Source: Streptomyces melanogenes (GTDB taxonomy: Bacteria > Actinomycetota > Actinomycetes > Streptomycetales > Streptomycetaceae). Taken from it: a DNA stretch of 64,000 bases. The stretch is from NCBI RefSeq assembly GCF_014649795.1, contig NZ_BMTS01000002.1, positions 372,001 to 436,000 on the forward strand, read 5' to 3'. The notes beneath the pieces were generated by a model, which did no database searches, was not told the DNA's origin, and saw only the letters and a list, made by a program, of their open reading frames with translations. The translations under genes were made by a program, and so were the position numbers. Every line of letters begins with the position of its first letter. The first letter of the stretch is position 1. Below are positions 47,237-56,185 of the stretch, piece after piece.

Positions 47237-47254
47237 GGGTGCGCCGCCAAAGCG

Positions 47255-47292
47255 CAGAGGCCCCGCCGTCCGCAAGGACGACAGGGCCTCTG
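47255..47292. terminator. Terminator hairpin between hypothetical gene and tRNA
   Basis: CAGAGGCCC and GGGCCTCTG arms enclose a second CGTCC/GGACG stem with a GCAA loop. It lies between the convergent gene at 46403 and the tRNA. Confidence 0.75.
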
Positions 47293-47308
47293 ACCTGGTA
47301 CTTCTCTG

Positions 47309-47381
47309 TGCCCCCGGCAGGATTCGAACCTGCGACACCCGCTTTAGGAGAGCGGTGCTCTATCCCCTGAGCTACGGAGGC
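47309..47381 (-). tRNA. tRNA-Arg (anticodon CCU)
   Basis: The 73-nt minus-strand sequence folds as a cloverleaf. The acceptor GCCTCCG pairs with CGGGGGC with one G-U. The anticodon stem CCGCT/AGCGG holds the loop CTCCTAA (anticodon CCT in DNA). The T arm has the usual GGTTCGAATCC. The discriminator is A and CCA is not encoded. tRNA genes of this kind often serve as integration sites, but no integrase lies in the window. Confidence 0.95.
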
Positions 47382-47558
47382 GCGTCCGGGTAGCCCGTGG
47401 TGGGCAGCCCAGGACAGGGTAGCGGATGGCGCTGGGACGGCGGGGGCGGGCGGGCCGGTGCGGGGGTGGACCGGTCCGCCCGCCGTCTATGGGGCGGGGT
47501 GGGCGCCTCCGGGGAGGGACAGCGGGAGCACGCATGCCCCCGGCACACCCCCGCCGCG

Positions 47559-49154
47559 TCAGCCGTTCAGCGCCGGCTCCTCCTGGCGCCGGGTCGGAGC
47601 CGACGGCGTCGGAGTCGACGGGCGCGGGCGCCGCAGCAGCACCACGGCCACCACCGCCGCCACCAGCATCACGGCCGCCGAGATCGTCAGGCACAGGTGG
47701 AGGCCGTCCAGGAACGCCTGGCTGAAGGCGTGCAGCATGCGCGGGGTGTCCGCGCCGAGGTCGACCGCGTGGACCGCGCCGAAGCCGCCGCTGTCGACCG
47801 CGCCGGTCACCTGGTCCCGGGCCGAGGCACTGAGGCCCGCGTCCGACAGATGGCCCGGCAGCGCGTCGCTCACCTTCGTCGTGAGCAGCGCGCTCATCAG
47901 GGCCGGGCCCAGCGCCGCCCCGACCTGGCGGAACGCGTTGCTGCCCGCCGCCGCCATCCCCGCCAGCTGGTGCGGTACGGAGTTGATCGCCGTCGCCGTC
48001 ATCGGCGCGAACACCGCGCCGAAGCCGATGCCGAGGATGATCAGGCGCCAGGCCAGCGCCGTGAACGACGTGTCCGCGTCGATCGTCGTCAGCGACAGCA
48101 GCGAACCCGTCGCCATCAGCAGACCCGTCGTGATCAGGATCCGCGCCGACACCTTGTGCATGATCTGGGCGAAGACCGGTCCCACCGCCATCGCGGGGAG
48201 CGTGAACATCAGCATCCGGTAGCCCGCGTCCAGCGTCCCCAGCTGCTGCACCTGGCCCAGGTACAGGCTGAGCACGAAGATGAAGCCGATCAGGCCGAGG
48301 AAGCTGATCATCGCGACCAGGGCCGTGGCGCTGAACGCGGCGGAGCGGAACAGCTTCAGGTCCAGCATCGGGCTGTCGCTGCGCAGCTCCGTGATGATGA
48401 AGCCCGCCAGGGACAGGGCAGACAGTGCCAGTGCCAGCAGTACGCGCGTCTCCGTGAACGAACCGCCGCCCCCCTCGATCACCGCGTACACCAGCGCCGT
48501 GATCGCGATCGCCGCCGTGATCTGGCCCGGCCAGTCCAGCCTGCGGGCACCGGCCGCGCGCGAGTCCGCCACGTACCGGGACGCCGCCGCCATCGTCAGC
48601 AGCGACGCGGGGATCGGCGCCAGGAAGATCCAGCGCCAGGCGGCGTTCTCCAGGATCACGCCGGAGATCATCGGGCCGACGGCCAGCGCGCCCATCAGGG
48701 ACGCCGTCCACAGGCTCACGTACTTGGAGCGCTCGCGCGGATCCGGCACCGCGTGGCTGATCAGGCCGAGCGTCGCGGGGAGCAGGGCGGCGGCCCCGAT
48801 CCCGGCGAACGCCTGGCCCGTCCACAGGACTTCGACGCTGTCCAGGCCGTCCGCGCTCAGCGCTATCGCCGCGCCTATCGCGCAGAAGGCCAGTCCGGCC
48901 TGGAAGACCTTGCGGCGGCCGTGGACGTCACCGACGACCCCGGCCGTGAGGATCAGCGCCGCCATCGGCAGGACGAAGGCATCGGTGACCCAGGACAGGT
49001 CGGCGGTCGACGCGCCCAGGCTGCGCTGGATCGTCGGCAGGCTCACCGAGACCGTGGTGACCGGCAGATAGGCGACGAACACGCCCACGCAGGCCATGGC
49101 GATGGTGGCGGCGCGGCTGTCGCGCCCGCCCCGCACCGCGGTCGTGGCATTCAC
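47559..49154 (-). CDS. MFS exporter (DHA2/EmrB-QacA type, 14 helices)
   Basis: This drug-efflux-type transporter has 531 residues. Motifs include LSWVTDAFVLPMAALILTAGVVGDVHGRRKVFQ (motif A), GQAFAGIGAAALLPATLGLI (motif C-like) and WRWIFLAPIP. About 14 hydrophobic segments are seen. The ATG at 49154 follows AAGGAG. It lies at the left edge of the phenazine gene set and is a good candidate for phenazine export or self-resistance. A TCTGA/TCAGA pair about 100 bp upstream (49252-49268) might be a TetR-type site. Confidence 0.92.
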   Translation of the reverse strand: MNATTAVRGGRDSRAATIAMACVGVFVAYLPVTTVSVSLPTIQRSLGASTADLSWVTDAFVLPMAALILTAGVVGDVHGRRKVFQAGLAFCAIGAAIALSADGLDSVEVLWTGQAFAGIGAAALLPATLGLISHAVPDPRERSKYVSLWTASLMGALAVGPMISGVILENAAWRWIFLAPIPASLLTMAAASRYVADSRAAGARRLDWPGQITAAIAITALVYAVIEGGGGSFTETRVLLALALSALSLAGFIITELRSDSPMLDLKLFRSAAFSATALVAMISFLGLIGFIFVLSLYLGQVQQLGTLDAGYRMLMFTLPAMAVGPVFAQIMHKVSARILITTGLLMATGSLLSLTTIDADTSFTALAWRLIILGIGFGAVFAPMTATAINSVPHQLAGMAAAGSNAFRQVGAALGPALMSALLTTKVSDALPGHLSDAGLSASARDQVTGAVDSGGFGAVHAVDLGADTPRMLHAFSQAFLDGLHLCLTISAAVMLVAAVVAVVLLRRPRPSTPTPSAPTRRQEEPALNG

Positions 49155-49304
49155 TGAGTACTCCTTTACGTCCCCGGAGCCGAAGGAGGCGTACCGGAGG
49201 AACCGTCCTCGCGGGGCGGTGGGGTGGGGTGAGGTGGGGTGGGGAAGTTGGTCTGATGGTCGGTCAGAAATGTGCGGACGGACCGCGCCTCGGCGGGCGG
49301 TGGC

Positions 49305-49688
49305 TCACAACCTCGTGCTGACCTCGGTCAGATGGCAGCGCCCGATCTTCGCGCCCACCACCGTGAAGTGCATCGCGATCGGGTTGAGGCTCGTGTCGCA
49401 GCGGGCGAAGCCCGTGACGACCGCGTCCTGGCCCAGGACCAGGAAGTCCCGGTCGGGTACGAGGACCTTGCCGAGCGTCGAGAAGAAGAGGGAGATGTCC
49501 GAACGGGTCGAGCCGGGGCCGAGCGCGCCCGCGTTCGGGGCGCCCGGGGCGAAGAAGTCGACCCGGTCCGCGAAGAGGTCGAGCAGGCCCGTGTGGTCCC
49601 CGGCGCGCTGCCGGGCGAAGAACGCCGTGACCACCGCACGGGTGGTCGGGGACGTGAACGCGCGCGGCTGGGTGGGGCGTTGGGCCAT
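49305..49688 (-). CDS. SnoaL/NTF2-like small protein
   Basis: This 127-residue protein has the NTF2-like pattern: TTRAVVTAFFARQRAGDHTGLLDLFADRVDFFAPG at the N-terminus, then FFSTLGKVLVPDRDFLVLGQDAVVTGFARC. Members act as small cyclases, isomerases, hydrolases or binding proteins. The phenazine enzymes PhzA/B share this fold, but this one is not close to PhzB at 50912. The ATG at 49688 follows GAGAGGACC. It is divergent from the LysR gene and may be its target. Confidence 0.8.
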   Translation of the reverse strand: MAQRPTQPRAFTSPTTRAVVTAFFARQRAGDHTGLLDLFADRVDFFAPGAPNAGALGPGSTRSDISLFFSTLGKVLVPDRDFLVLGQDAVVTGFARCDTSLNPIAMHFTVVGAKIGRCHLTEVSTRL

Positions 49689-49811
49689 CGGACGGTCCTC
49701 TCGACGCGTAGCCGCTCGGTCGGCGTTCCCGGCTCTGGTGGATCCGGTTCGGGTGGGGGCCCGTTCCGGAGGGTGCCCGTTCTCGGGTGGGTCCACTCTG
49801 CGCCCGTCCGT

Positions 49812-49851
49812 ATGTAGAAGTCCAACATCTACATTTTCTGCGAACTATAAT
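49812..49851 (+). promoter_or_regulatory. LysR-type operator and consensus -10 box
   Basis: ATGTAGA (49812-49818) and TCTACAT (49828-49834) are 7-base arms with a 9-base spacer, fitting a LysR binding site. A perfect TATAAT (49846-49851) follows. The LysR ATG is at 49860, only 8 bases further, so its mRNA is probably leaderless or nearly so. Confidence 0.7.
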
Positions 49852-49859
49852 CAGCGGTT

Positions 49860-50753
49860 ATGGAGCTGCGTCAGCTGGAGTATTTCGTCACCGTCGCCGA
49901 GCTGGCGAGCTTCACCAAGGCGGCCGAGGCGCTGCACGTCGCCCAGCCGGGCGTCAGCGCCCAAGTGCGCAAGCTGGAGCGGGAGCTGGGCCACGACCTC
50001 CTCGACCGCTCCAGCCGTACGGTCCGGCTCACCCCGGTCGGCGCCACCGTCCTGCCGCAGGCGCAGGCCGCGCTCGCCGCGGTCGCCGCCGTGCGCCGGA
50101 CGGTCGACGAACTCAGCGGTCTGGTCCGGGGCCGGGTCACCATCGGCACCGTCATCTCCATGGGCAAGGCCATCGACCTGCCCGGGCTCCTCGCCTCCTT
50201 CCACGAGGCGCACTCGGGGGTGGAGATAGGGCTGACCGAGGACAGCTCCGAGCACCTCCTGGAGGCGCTGCACGCGGGCCGCATCGATCTCGCGGTGATC
50301 GGCCGCACCGGCACCCGCCCGCCCGGCATCACGCTCTACGACATCGTCAACGAGCCGCTGGTCGCCGCCGTCGGCCACCAGGACCCGCTGGCCGGCCGCG
50401 AGCGCGTCGGCCTCGCCGAGCTCGCCGACCGCGCCCTGATCTGCCTCACCCAGGGGACCGGGCTGCGCAGCGTCGTGGAGGCGGCGTGCGCGGGGGCGGG
50501 GTTCCGGCCGCACATCGCGTTCGAGGCCGCCGACCCGCACGTACTGGCCCAACTCGCCGGACGGGGGCTCGGGGTCGCCCTCATTCCGGCCTCGCTGGCC
50601 CGCGCCAACGAGGCGGAGGTCCGGCTCGTGGAGATCGACCGGCCGCGCATCCACGGCAGCCTCGCCCTCGCCTGGCGCACCGACGGCCCGACCAGCCCCG
50701 CCGGGGCCGCGCTCGTCGCCCACGCCCGCGCCCGGCTGCCCCGGGCGGACTGA
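49860..50753 (+). CDS. LysR family transcriptional regulator
   Basis: This regulator has 297 residues. The N-terminal winged helix is MELRQLEYFVTVAELASFTKAAEALHVAQPGVSAQVRKLERELG, and a substrate-binding domain follows (GRVTIGTVISMGKAIDLPGLL, LHAGRIDLAVIG). It is divergent from the SnoaL-like gene and lies directly upstream of phzB and phzF, so it is a likely phenazine-pathway regulator, with autoregulation through the inverted repeat overlapping its promoter. Confidence 0.94.
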   Translation: MELRQLEYFVTVAELASFTKAAEALHVAQPGVSAQVRKLERELGHDLLDRSSRTVRLTPVGATVLPQAQAALAAVAAVRRTVDELSGLVRGRVTIGTVISMGKAIDLPGLLASFHEAHSGVEIGLTEDSSEHLLEALHAGRIDLAVIGRTGTRPPGITLYDIVNEPLVAAVGHQDPLAGRERVGLAELADRALICLTQGTGLRSVVEAACAGAGFRPHIAFEAADPHVLAQLAGRGLGVALIPASLARANEAEVRLVEIDRPRIHGSLALAWRTDGPTSPAGAALVAHARARLPRAD

Positions 50754-50911
50754 GCCCGGGTCGCGGACTCCGTCAGGTCCGCGTGCTCTCTCGGCGGTAC
50801 TTGCCAAAGTCCCCGGTACTCGGTTGCCAGTGCGCCGGGCCCCGGAACAGGGTCGCAGCAGGACGGGACCCGGCACGTACAACGGCAGACGCAGCACTTG
50901 GAGGACGAGCG

Positions 50912-51394
50912 ATGTCCGAGACCACCCAGGCGTTCCAGGACGACGCGGAGCTCCGCAGGAACAACCGCGCCATCGTCGAGGAGTACATGAACTCCCGCGG
51001 CGAGGACCGGCTGAAGCGGCATCTGCTCTTCACCGAGGACGGCGTCGGCGGCCTGTGGACCACCGACACCGGCGAGCCCATCGCCATCCGGGGCCGCGAC
51101 ACCCTCGGCGAGCACGCGGTGTGGTCGCTGAAGTGCTTCCCCGACTGGGTGTGGACCAACGTCGAGATCTTCGAGACGCAGGACCCGAACCGGTTCTGGG
51201 TGGAGTGCGACGGCGAGGGCAAGATCCTCTTCCCGGGCTACCCCGAGGGCTACTACCGCAACCACTTCATCCACTCCTTCGAGTTCGAGAACGGGAAGAT
51301 CAAGCTGGAGCGGGAGTTCATGAACCCCAACCAGCAGCTGCGCGCCCTGGGCATCCCGGTCCCGTCGGTGAAGCGAGAGGGAATCCCCACCTGA
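50912..51394 (+). CDS. phzB: Phenazine biosynthesis protein PhzA/PhzB
   Basis: PhzB catalyses the double condensation of two aminocyclohexenone units to form the phenazine tricycle. The 160-residue NTF2-fold protein matches the family across its length: LRRNNRAIVEEYMNSRGEDRLKRHLLFTEDGVGGLWTTDTGEP, IRGRDTLGEHAVWSLKCFPDWVW, CDGEGKILFPGYPEGYYRNHFIHSFEFENGKI. Only one copy is present, as in most non-pseudomonad clusters. The ATG at 50912 follows GGAGG, and the stop overlaps the phzF start by one base. Confidence 0.96.
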   Translation: MSETTQAFQDDAELRRNNRAIVEEYMNSRGEDRLKRHLLFTEDGVGGLWTTDTGEPIAIRGRDTLGEHAVWSLKCFPDWVWTNVEIFETQDPNRFWVECDGEGKILFPGYPEGYYRNHFIHSFEFENGKIKLEREFMNPNQQLRALGIPVPSVKREGIPT

Positions 51395-52227
51395 TGCACG
51401 AGTACACGGTGGTGGACGCCTTCTCGCGTACCCCGCTCGAAGGCAATCCGGTGGCCGTGTTCTTCGACGCGGGGGACCTGCCGGCCGAGGCGATGCAGCG
51501 GATCGCCAAGGAGATGAACCTGTCCGAGTGCACCTTCGTGCTCCCGGCCGAGCAGGGCGGCGACGCGCGCATCCGGATCTTCACGCCGGTCAACGAGCTG
51601 CCGTTCGCCGGGCATCCGATCCTGGGCACGGCGGTCGCCATCGGGCGTCCGCGCAAGGCCGACCGGCTGCTCCTGGAGACCGCCATGGGCGCGGTCCCCT
51701 TCGAGCTGGTCCACGACGACGACGCCACGTCCGTACGGATGCTCCAGCCGACTCCCGTCTGGGAGCCGTACGAGCACGCCGAGGAGCTGCTCGCCGCGCT
51801 CGGGCTCGACGCGTCGATCACGCCCGTCGAGGCCTACCGCAACGGGCCCCGGCACGTGCTCGTAGGCCTGGAGAGCGTCGAGGCGCTGTCCTCCCTCACG
51901 CCGGACCACAACGCGCTGCGCGCCTTCCCCGACATGTCGGCGTACTGCTTCGCGGGCTCCGGCACGCACTGGCGCTCGCGGATGTTCTCCCCGGCGTACG
52001 GCGTCGTCGAGGACGCGGCGACCGGCTCGGCGGCCGGGCCGATGGCCATCCACCTGGCCCGCCACGGCCTCGCCGCCTACGGCCAGGACCTGGAGATCCT
52101 CCAGGGCGTCGAGATGGGCCGCCCGTCCCCGATGTACGCCAACGCCGAGGGCGAGGGCGACCGGGTCGGCGCGGTGCACGTCGGGGGCCACGGCGCGGTC
52201 GTCGCCCGCGGCACGATCTATGTGTAG
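51394..52227 (+). CDS. phzF: Phenazine biosynthesis isomerase PhzF
   Basis: PhzF isomerises trans-2,3-dihydro-3-hydroxyanthranilate to the ketone that PhzB condenses. The 277-residue protein has the diaminopimelate-epimerase-like fold: YTVVDAFSRTPLEGNPVAVF, the catalytic glutamate in MNLSECTFVLP, RIFTPVNELPFAGHPILGTA, and the C-terminal half GVVEDAATGSAAGPMAIHLARHG. The start overlaps phzB (TGATG), so they are translationally coupled. Confidence 0.97.
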   Translation: MHEYTVVDAFSRTPLEGNPVAVFFDAGDLPAEAMQRIAKEMNLSECTFVLPAEQGGDARIRIFTPVNELPFAGHPILGTAVAIGRPRKADRLLLETAMGAVPFELVHDDDATSVRMLQPTPVWEPYEHAEELLAALGLDASITPVEAYRNGPRHVLVGLESVEALSSLTPDHNALRAFPDMSAYCFAGSGTHWRSRMFSPAYGVVEDAATGSAAGPMAIHLARHGLAAYGQDLEILQGVEMGRPSPMYANAEGEGDRVGAVHVGGHGAVVARGTIYV

Positions 52228-52239
52228 AGAGGCTGTCCA

Positions 52240-53613
52240 GTGAGCACGGCGGAGATCGCGAGCGAAGGCCCGGTCCTCGGGCGGGAGTCGGCGGGTTACG
52301 ACGAGGAAGTCGCCGCGTACCAGCTGGGGTTCGGCCAACGGCCGGACGTCGTGGTCGGCGCGACGGGGCCGGACGACGTCCGCGCCGCCGTCAGGCTGGC
52401 CGCCGGGCGCGGGCTGCCCCTCGCGGTGCAGTCCACCGGCCACGGCCTGCCCGGCGACCGCGCCGGAGGCGTCCTGGTGACCACCGCGCGGATGCGCGGG
52501 GTGGAGGTCGACCCGGTCACCGCAATCGCCCGGATCCAGGCGGGCACCCCCTGGGGCGACGTGATCCGGGAGGCCGCGCTCCACGGGCTCGCGCCGCTGT
52601 CCGGCAGCACGCTCGGCGTCGGCGCGGTCGGCTACACCGTCGAGGGCGGCATCGGCCTGCTGGCCCGCACCTACGGCTTCGCCGCCGACCGCATCACCGC
52701 GGCCGAGCTGGTCACCGCCGACGGCGAGCTGCGGCACGTCACCGCCGCGAGCGACCCGGACCTGTTCTGGGCGCTGCGCGGCGCCGGGGGCAACTTCGGC
52801 GTGGTCACCTCGCTCGACGTGGAGCTGGTCCGCCAGCCCCGGATCTACGGCGGCGGACTGTACTTCGCCGAGCAGTACGTGCCCGACGCGCTGCGCACCT
52901 GGCTGGAGTGGACGGCGGACCAGGGCGAGGAGATGACCTCCTCGATCGGTCTGGTGCCCTTCCCGGACAAGCCGGTGGTGCCGGTGCCCGTACGCGGCCA
53001 GTACACCGCGCACATCCGCATCGCCCACACCGGCAGCACCGCCGAGGGCGAGGCGGCGGTCGCCCCGCTGCGCGCGCTCGGCCCGTATGTGCTCGACACG
53101 CTCACCGACATGCCGTACACCGAATCGGACGCCATCTACCGCGACCCGCCGACCCCGATGGCGTACTACGGCACCAACGTCCTGCTCGACGACCTGGACG
53201 TGACGACGGCCGCCCGGATCGTCGAGCTGACCGGACCCGGCTCAGGCCTGAACTGCGTCGTCCAGATCAGCCACCTGGGCGGGGCCATGGCCCGCCGCCC
53301 GGCCGTGCCCTCGTCGGTCGGCCACCGCGACGCCCGCTTCCTGGTGCGGGTGCTCAGCCGTATCGCCCCCGGCGCGGGCGACGCCGTGGCCGCCGCCGAG
53401 CGGGCCGGGCACGAGCGGGTCTACGCCCTCTTCGGGGACCGGATCAGCGGCATCGCGCCGAACTTCCTGCTCGGCGGGCCCGTGACGGCCGAGCAGCTGA
53501 GGGCCTGCTACGACGAGGCGGACTACGAGCGACTCGCCGCGCTGAAGGCCGTGTACGACCCCGGGAACCTGTTCCGGAGCTACCACAACATCCCCCCGGC
53601 CGACGCGCGCTGA
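52240..53613 (+). CDS. Berberine-bridge-type FAD-linked oxidase (copy 2)
   Basis: This 457-residue FAD oxidase is paralogous to the one at 40446. The flavin-linked histidine lies in QSTGHGLPG and the C-terminus has YDPGNLFRSYHNI. The usual second attachment Cys is replaced (LSGSTLGVGAVGYTVEGG), so mono-covalent FAD is expected. It starts 12 bp after phzF and is part of the phenazine operon. No PhzG (PNP-oxidase type) is present in the window, so this enzyme may oxidise the reduced phenazine intermediate or tailor it; that is inference. Confidence 0.9.
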   Translation: MSTAEIASEGPVLGRESAGYDEEVAAYQLGFGQRPDVVVGATGPDDVRAAVRLAAGRGLPLAVQSTGHGLPGDRAGGVLVTTARMRGVEVDPVTAIARIQAGTPWGDVIREAALHGLAPLSGSTLGVGAVGYTVEGGIGLLARTYGFAADRITAAELVTADGELRHVTAASDPDLFWALRGAGGNFGVVTSLDVELVRQPRIYGGGLYFAEQYVPDALRTWLEWTADQGEEMTSSIGLVPFPDKPVVPVPVRGQYTAHIRIAHTGSTAEGEAAVAPLRALGPYVLDTLTDMPYTESDAIYRDPPTPMAYYGTNVLLDDLDVTTAARIVELTGPGSGLNCVVQISHLGGAMARRPAVPSSVGHRDARFLVRVLSRIAPGAGDAVAAAERAGHERVYALFGDRISGIAPNFLLGGPVTAEQLRACYDEADYERLAALKAVYDPGNLFRSYHNIPPADAR

Positions 53614-53648
53614 GTGCCCGTCACCCCGCCTCAGGAAAGGAACACCTC

Positions 53649-55148
53649 ATGCCCAGCATCGGCGTGATCGGATGCGGAACCGTCGGGGCGACGCTGGTGG
53701 CCGCGCTCGCCGCCCGGGCCGAGGAGTTCGACGGGCCGGGCGAGCTGGTCCTCGTCGACCGGCCCGAGGGCCGCTGGCGCGGGCGCGCCTACCAGCGCGA
53801 CACCGAGGCGGTCCTCGCCAACGGGCCGATGATCGGCATGTCCCTGTACCTCAACGACGTGGAGCACGGGGTGCGCTGGGCCGAGGCCAAGGGCCTGGCC
53901 GTGCACCCGGACGAGCGCGGGGTGCACCGCTTCCTGTCCCGCCCGGTCTACGGCGACTACCTGGAGGACGGGGTCGAGGAGGCCCTGGACAAGCTGCGCG
54001 CGGCCGGGTGGCGCGTGCGCTCGGTCGAGGAGACGGCCACCGGCGTCGAGCGCGACGGGGACGGCGTCCTCATCCGTCACGCGAGCGGCAGTGTCCGGGT
54101 GGACCGCGCGGTGCTGTGCGTCGGCGGCCGCGCCGACTCCGACACGTACGGGCTGCGCGGCACCCCTGGCTACATCGACGACCCGTACCCCCTGCGGGAC
54201 GCCCTCGCGGAGGTTCCCGAGGACGCCGAGATCGCGGTCATCGGCTCCGGCATGATCGCCACCGATGTGCTGATGGCCCTGCGCGCCTTCGGCCACCGGG
54301 GGCGGGTCACCCTCGCCTCCCGGTCCGGGCTGCTGCCGTCGGTGCGCCGCAAGGCCGCGCCGGTGCGGCCGAGCGTGCTGACCGCCGAGCGGCTCGCGGA
54401 GCTGCCCAAGCCGCTGTGGCTCGCGGACATCGCGGCGCTCGCGCGAGAGGAGGTCGAGGCGGCGGGCGGCGACTTCGCCGCGATCACCGCCGACCTCCTG
54501 GACCCGGCCCCGGCCGAGGAGCGGCTGCGCCGCCAGCTCGACGACTCCCTCTCCGACGACATCGGCACCCAGCTGCTCCAGCGCGCGGTCGTCGACATCG
54601 GCCAGGACCTGTGGCTGGCGCTGCACGAGAGCGACAAGGAGCAGGTGCTGCGCACCCTGCACTCCCGGCTGTGGAGCTTCGCCTCGCCCATCCCGCGCTC
54701 CACGGCGGTCAAGCTGGTCGAGCTGTGCGACGAGAAGCGGCTGCGGGTGCGCGCGGGGATCGAGACGGTCGAGCGGGACGGCGACGGCTTCCTCGTGCGG
54801 TACGAGGACGGCGAGGCGGACCGCGCCGATCTGGTGATCAACGCGGTCACCTCGGTCTACCGGCCCGAGCCCCCGTCGGCGGGCGGCCTCCTCGGGCTCG
54901 CCCGCACCTCCGGCGTCCTCACCGACCACCCGCACGGCGGCATCCGGGTCGACGAGGAGACCGGCCGCGCCCTCACCGCCTCCGACCAGGCCGACGACCA
55001 CGTCTTCGTGCTCGGCGAACTGACCCGCGGCGCCTACTACTTCGTCAGCGCCGTCGCCTCCTTCACCCGCCGCGCCGACGAGATCGCGGCGAGCCTCGCC
55101 GCGCTCCCCGAGCCGGCGGTACGGGACGCGGCCCTGTCGACGCCGTAA
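53649..55148 (+). CDS. FAD/NAD(P)-binding oxidoreductase (HpyO/NAD_binding_9 type)
   Basis: This two-dinucleotide-site flavoprotein has 499 residues. The first Rossmann motif is SIGVIGCGTVGATLVAALAA, the second AEIAVIGSGMIATDVLMALRAFG, and the C-terminal VFVLGELTRGAYYFVSAV fits the group that has N-terminal DRPEGRWRGRAY. Relatives annotated as HpyO or SidA-like act as monooxygenases or reductases. It is the fourth gene of the phzB-phzF-oxidase operon (ATG follows AGGAAAGGA), probably a phenazine tailoring hydroxylase or reductase. The exact reaction is unknown. Confidence 0.85.
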   Translation: MPSIGVIGCGTVGATLVAALAARAEEFDGPGELVLVDRPEGRWRGRAYQRDTEAVLANGPMIGMSLYLNDVEHGVRWAEAKGLAVHPDERGVHRFLSRPVYGDYLEDGVEEALDKLRAAGWRVRSVEETATGVERDGDGVLIRHASGSVRVDRAVLCVGGRADSDTYGLRGTPGYIDDPYPLRDALAEVPEDAEIAVIGSGMIATDVLMALRAFGHRGRVTLASRSGLLPSVRRKAAPVRPSVLTAERLAELPKPLWLADIAALAREEVEAAGGDFAAITADLLDPAPAEERLRRQLDDSLSDDIGTQLLQRAVVDIGQDLWLALHESDKEQVLRTLHSRLWSFASPIPRSTAVKLVELCDEKRLRVRAGIETVERDGDGFLVRYEDGEADRADLVINAVTSVYRPEPPSAGGLLGLARTSGVLTDHPHGGIRVDEETGRALTASDQADDHVFVLGELTRGAYYFVSAVASFTRRADEIAASLAALPEPAVRDAALSTP

Positions 55149-55340
55149 CCCGGGTAAATCTCGTGCCCGAGACGGGTTTCCCCGTATGCGGAATTCGGTC
55201 GCACGGCACGGGGTACCCGGGCCCGGGGGAAAGCGCGGAATCGCGGAATTACGGAATCCGTGCCGCGGGGAAGTCCGGGCCGCCCTATGGGGATCGGCGC
55301 CGATCGCGTCCCGCGTATCCGGAACTCCCCTCGGTTTTTC

Positions 55341-56048
55341 TCACTGCGCGGTAATCGCGTACAGAATGTGCTCGACCGTGTCCTCGCCCTCGTCGATCCG
55401 GCGGCTGTCAAGGACCCGCAGATCTCGGCCGTACTCCGCCGCGATCCGGTGCAGCGCGTCGATGTCGCCCCGGTCGCTGAAGTGCAGCAGCACCCTTCCC
55501 CCGGGGGCCGTGAAGGCGGGGGCCGCGGCGAGATAACGACGGTGGGCGCGGTAGCCCGGATCCACGTAGGCCTGTTCGTGGACGGTCTCGTGGCGGTACG
55601 TGGGCGGGGCGAGCACGAAGTTGGAGTGCCAGTAGACCGTGTCGTAGCGCTCGTCGGGGCCCAGCGCGTCGAACAGGTCGCTGTGCACGGCGGTGAGGCG
55701 GTCCGCGACGCCGTGCCGCAGCGCGTTCAACTCCGTGTTGCGGACGGCCTGTTCGTTGATGTCCAGGGCCGTGACCAGGTGGGCGCCCGCCAGCGCGGCG
55801 CCGACGGCGATCACCCCGGTCCCGCAGCCCACCTCCAACAAGGACCCGTGCCAGGGATGGCGGCGCGGACCGGCCAGTCCGAGCAGCTCCATGGCCACCC
55901 CGGTCGACGCCGAGAACGGCGGTGCGAACACGCCGTCCAGCAGATCCCACTCGTGTCCGGCCAGTGCGAAAGTGCGCGGCCGATCGGTCCTCAGCAGCGC
56001 CGCGCGGCTCCGCTCCAGCGATCGCAGATAGTTCTTGATTTCGGTCAT
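55341..56048 (-). CDS. Class I SAM-dependent methyltransferase
   Basis: This 235-residue protein has the SAM-binding motif LLEVGCGTGVIAVGAAL, the acidic strand TALDINEQAV, and YDTVYWHSNFVLAPP in the motif IV position, a variant of the NPPY-like motif in the MTS/HemK-like branch. The ATG at 56048 starts MTEIKNYLRSLERSRAALL; a ribosome site is weak. In a phenazine cluster it could methylate O or N of the product, but MTS-type enzymes often act on glutamine or nucleobases, so the substrate is open. It is divergent from the GAF/PucR-like gene. Confidence 0.85.
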   Translation of the reverse strand: MTEIKNYLRSLERSRAALLRTDRPRTFALAGHEWDLLDGVFAPPFSASTGVAMELLGLAGPRRHPWHGSLLEVGCGTGVIAVGAALAGAHLVTALDINEQAVRNTELNALRHGVADRLTAVHSDLFDALGPDERYDTVYWHSNFVLAPPTYRHETVHEQAYVDPGYRAHRRYLAAAPAFTAPGGRVLLHFSDRGDIDALHRIAAEYGRDLRVLDSRRIDEGEDTVEHILYAITAQ

Positions 56049-56185
56049 CCCGACCCCAATTCGCTCCGCGTCGGGCCCCGCGCGGGGCGGCGCCCTCCGC
56101 TGGTCAGCAACTTGACCCACCCTACGGAGGAACGTAAGTTCGATGAGGGCTTGCGCCCCGGTTCGAGCCTATGGGGGGCGGCGAC

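Noticed and set aside
47309..47381. tRNA-Arg as an integration site for a mobile element
   Set aside because: No integrase, excisionase or direct repeat of the tRNA 3' end was seen nearby.
49252..49268. TetR-type operator upstream of the MFS exporter (TCTGA/TCAGA)
   Set aside because: Arms are only 5 bases and no TetR gene is in the window; kept as a remark with the exporter only.
49305..49688. SnoaL-like protein as a second PhzA/PhzB
   Set aside because: Same broad fold, but it lacks the PhzA/B-specific segments seen at 50912 and is divergently transcribed.
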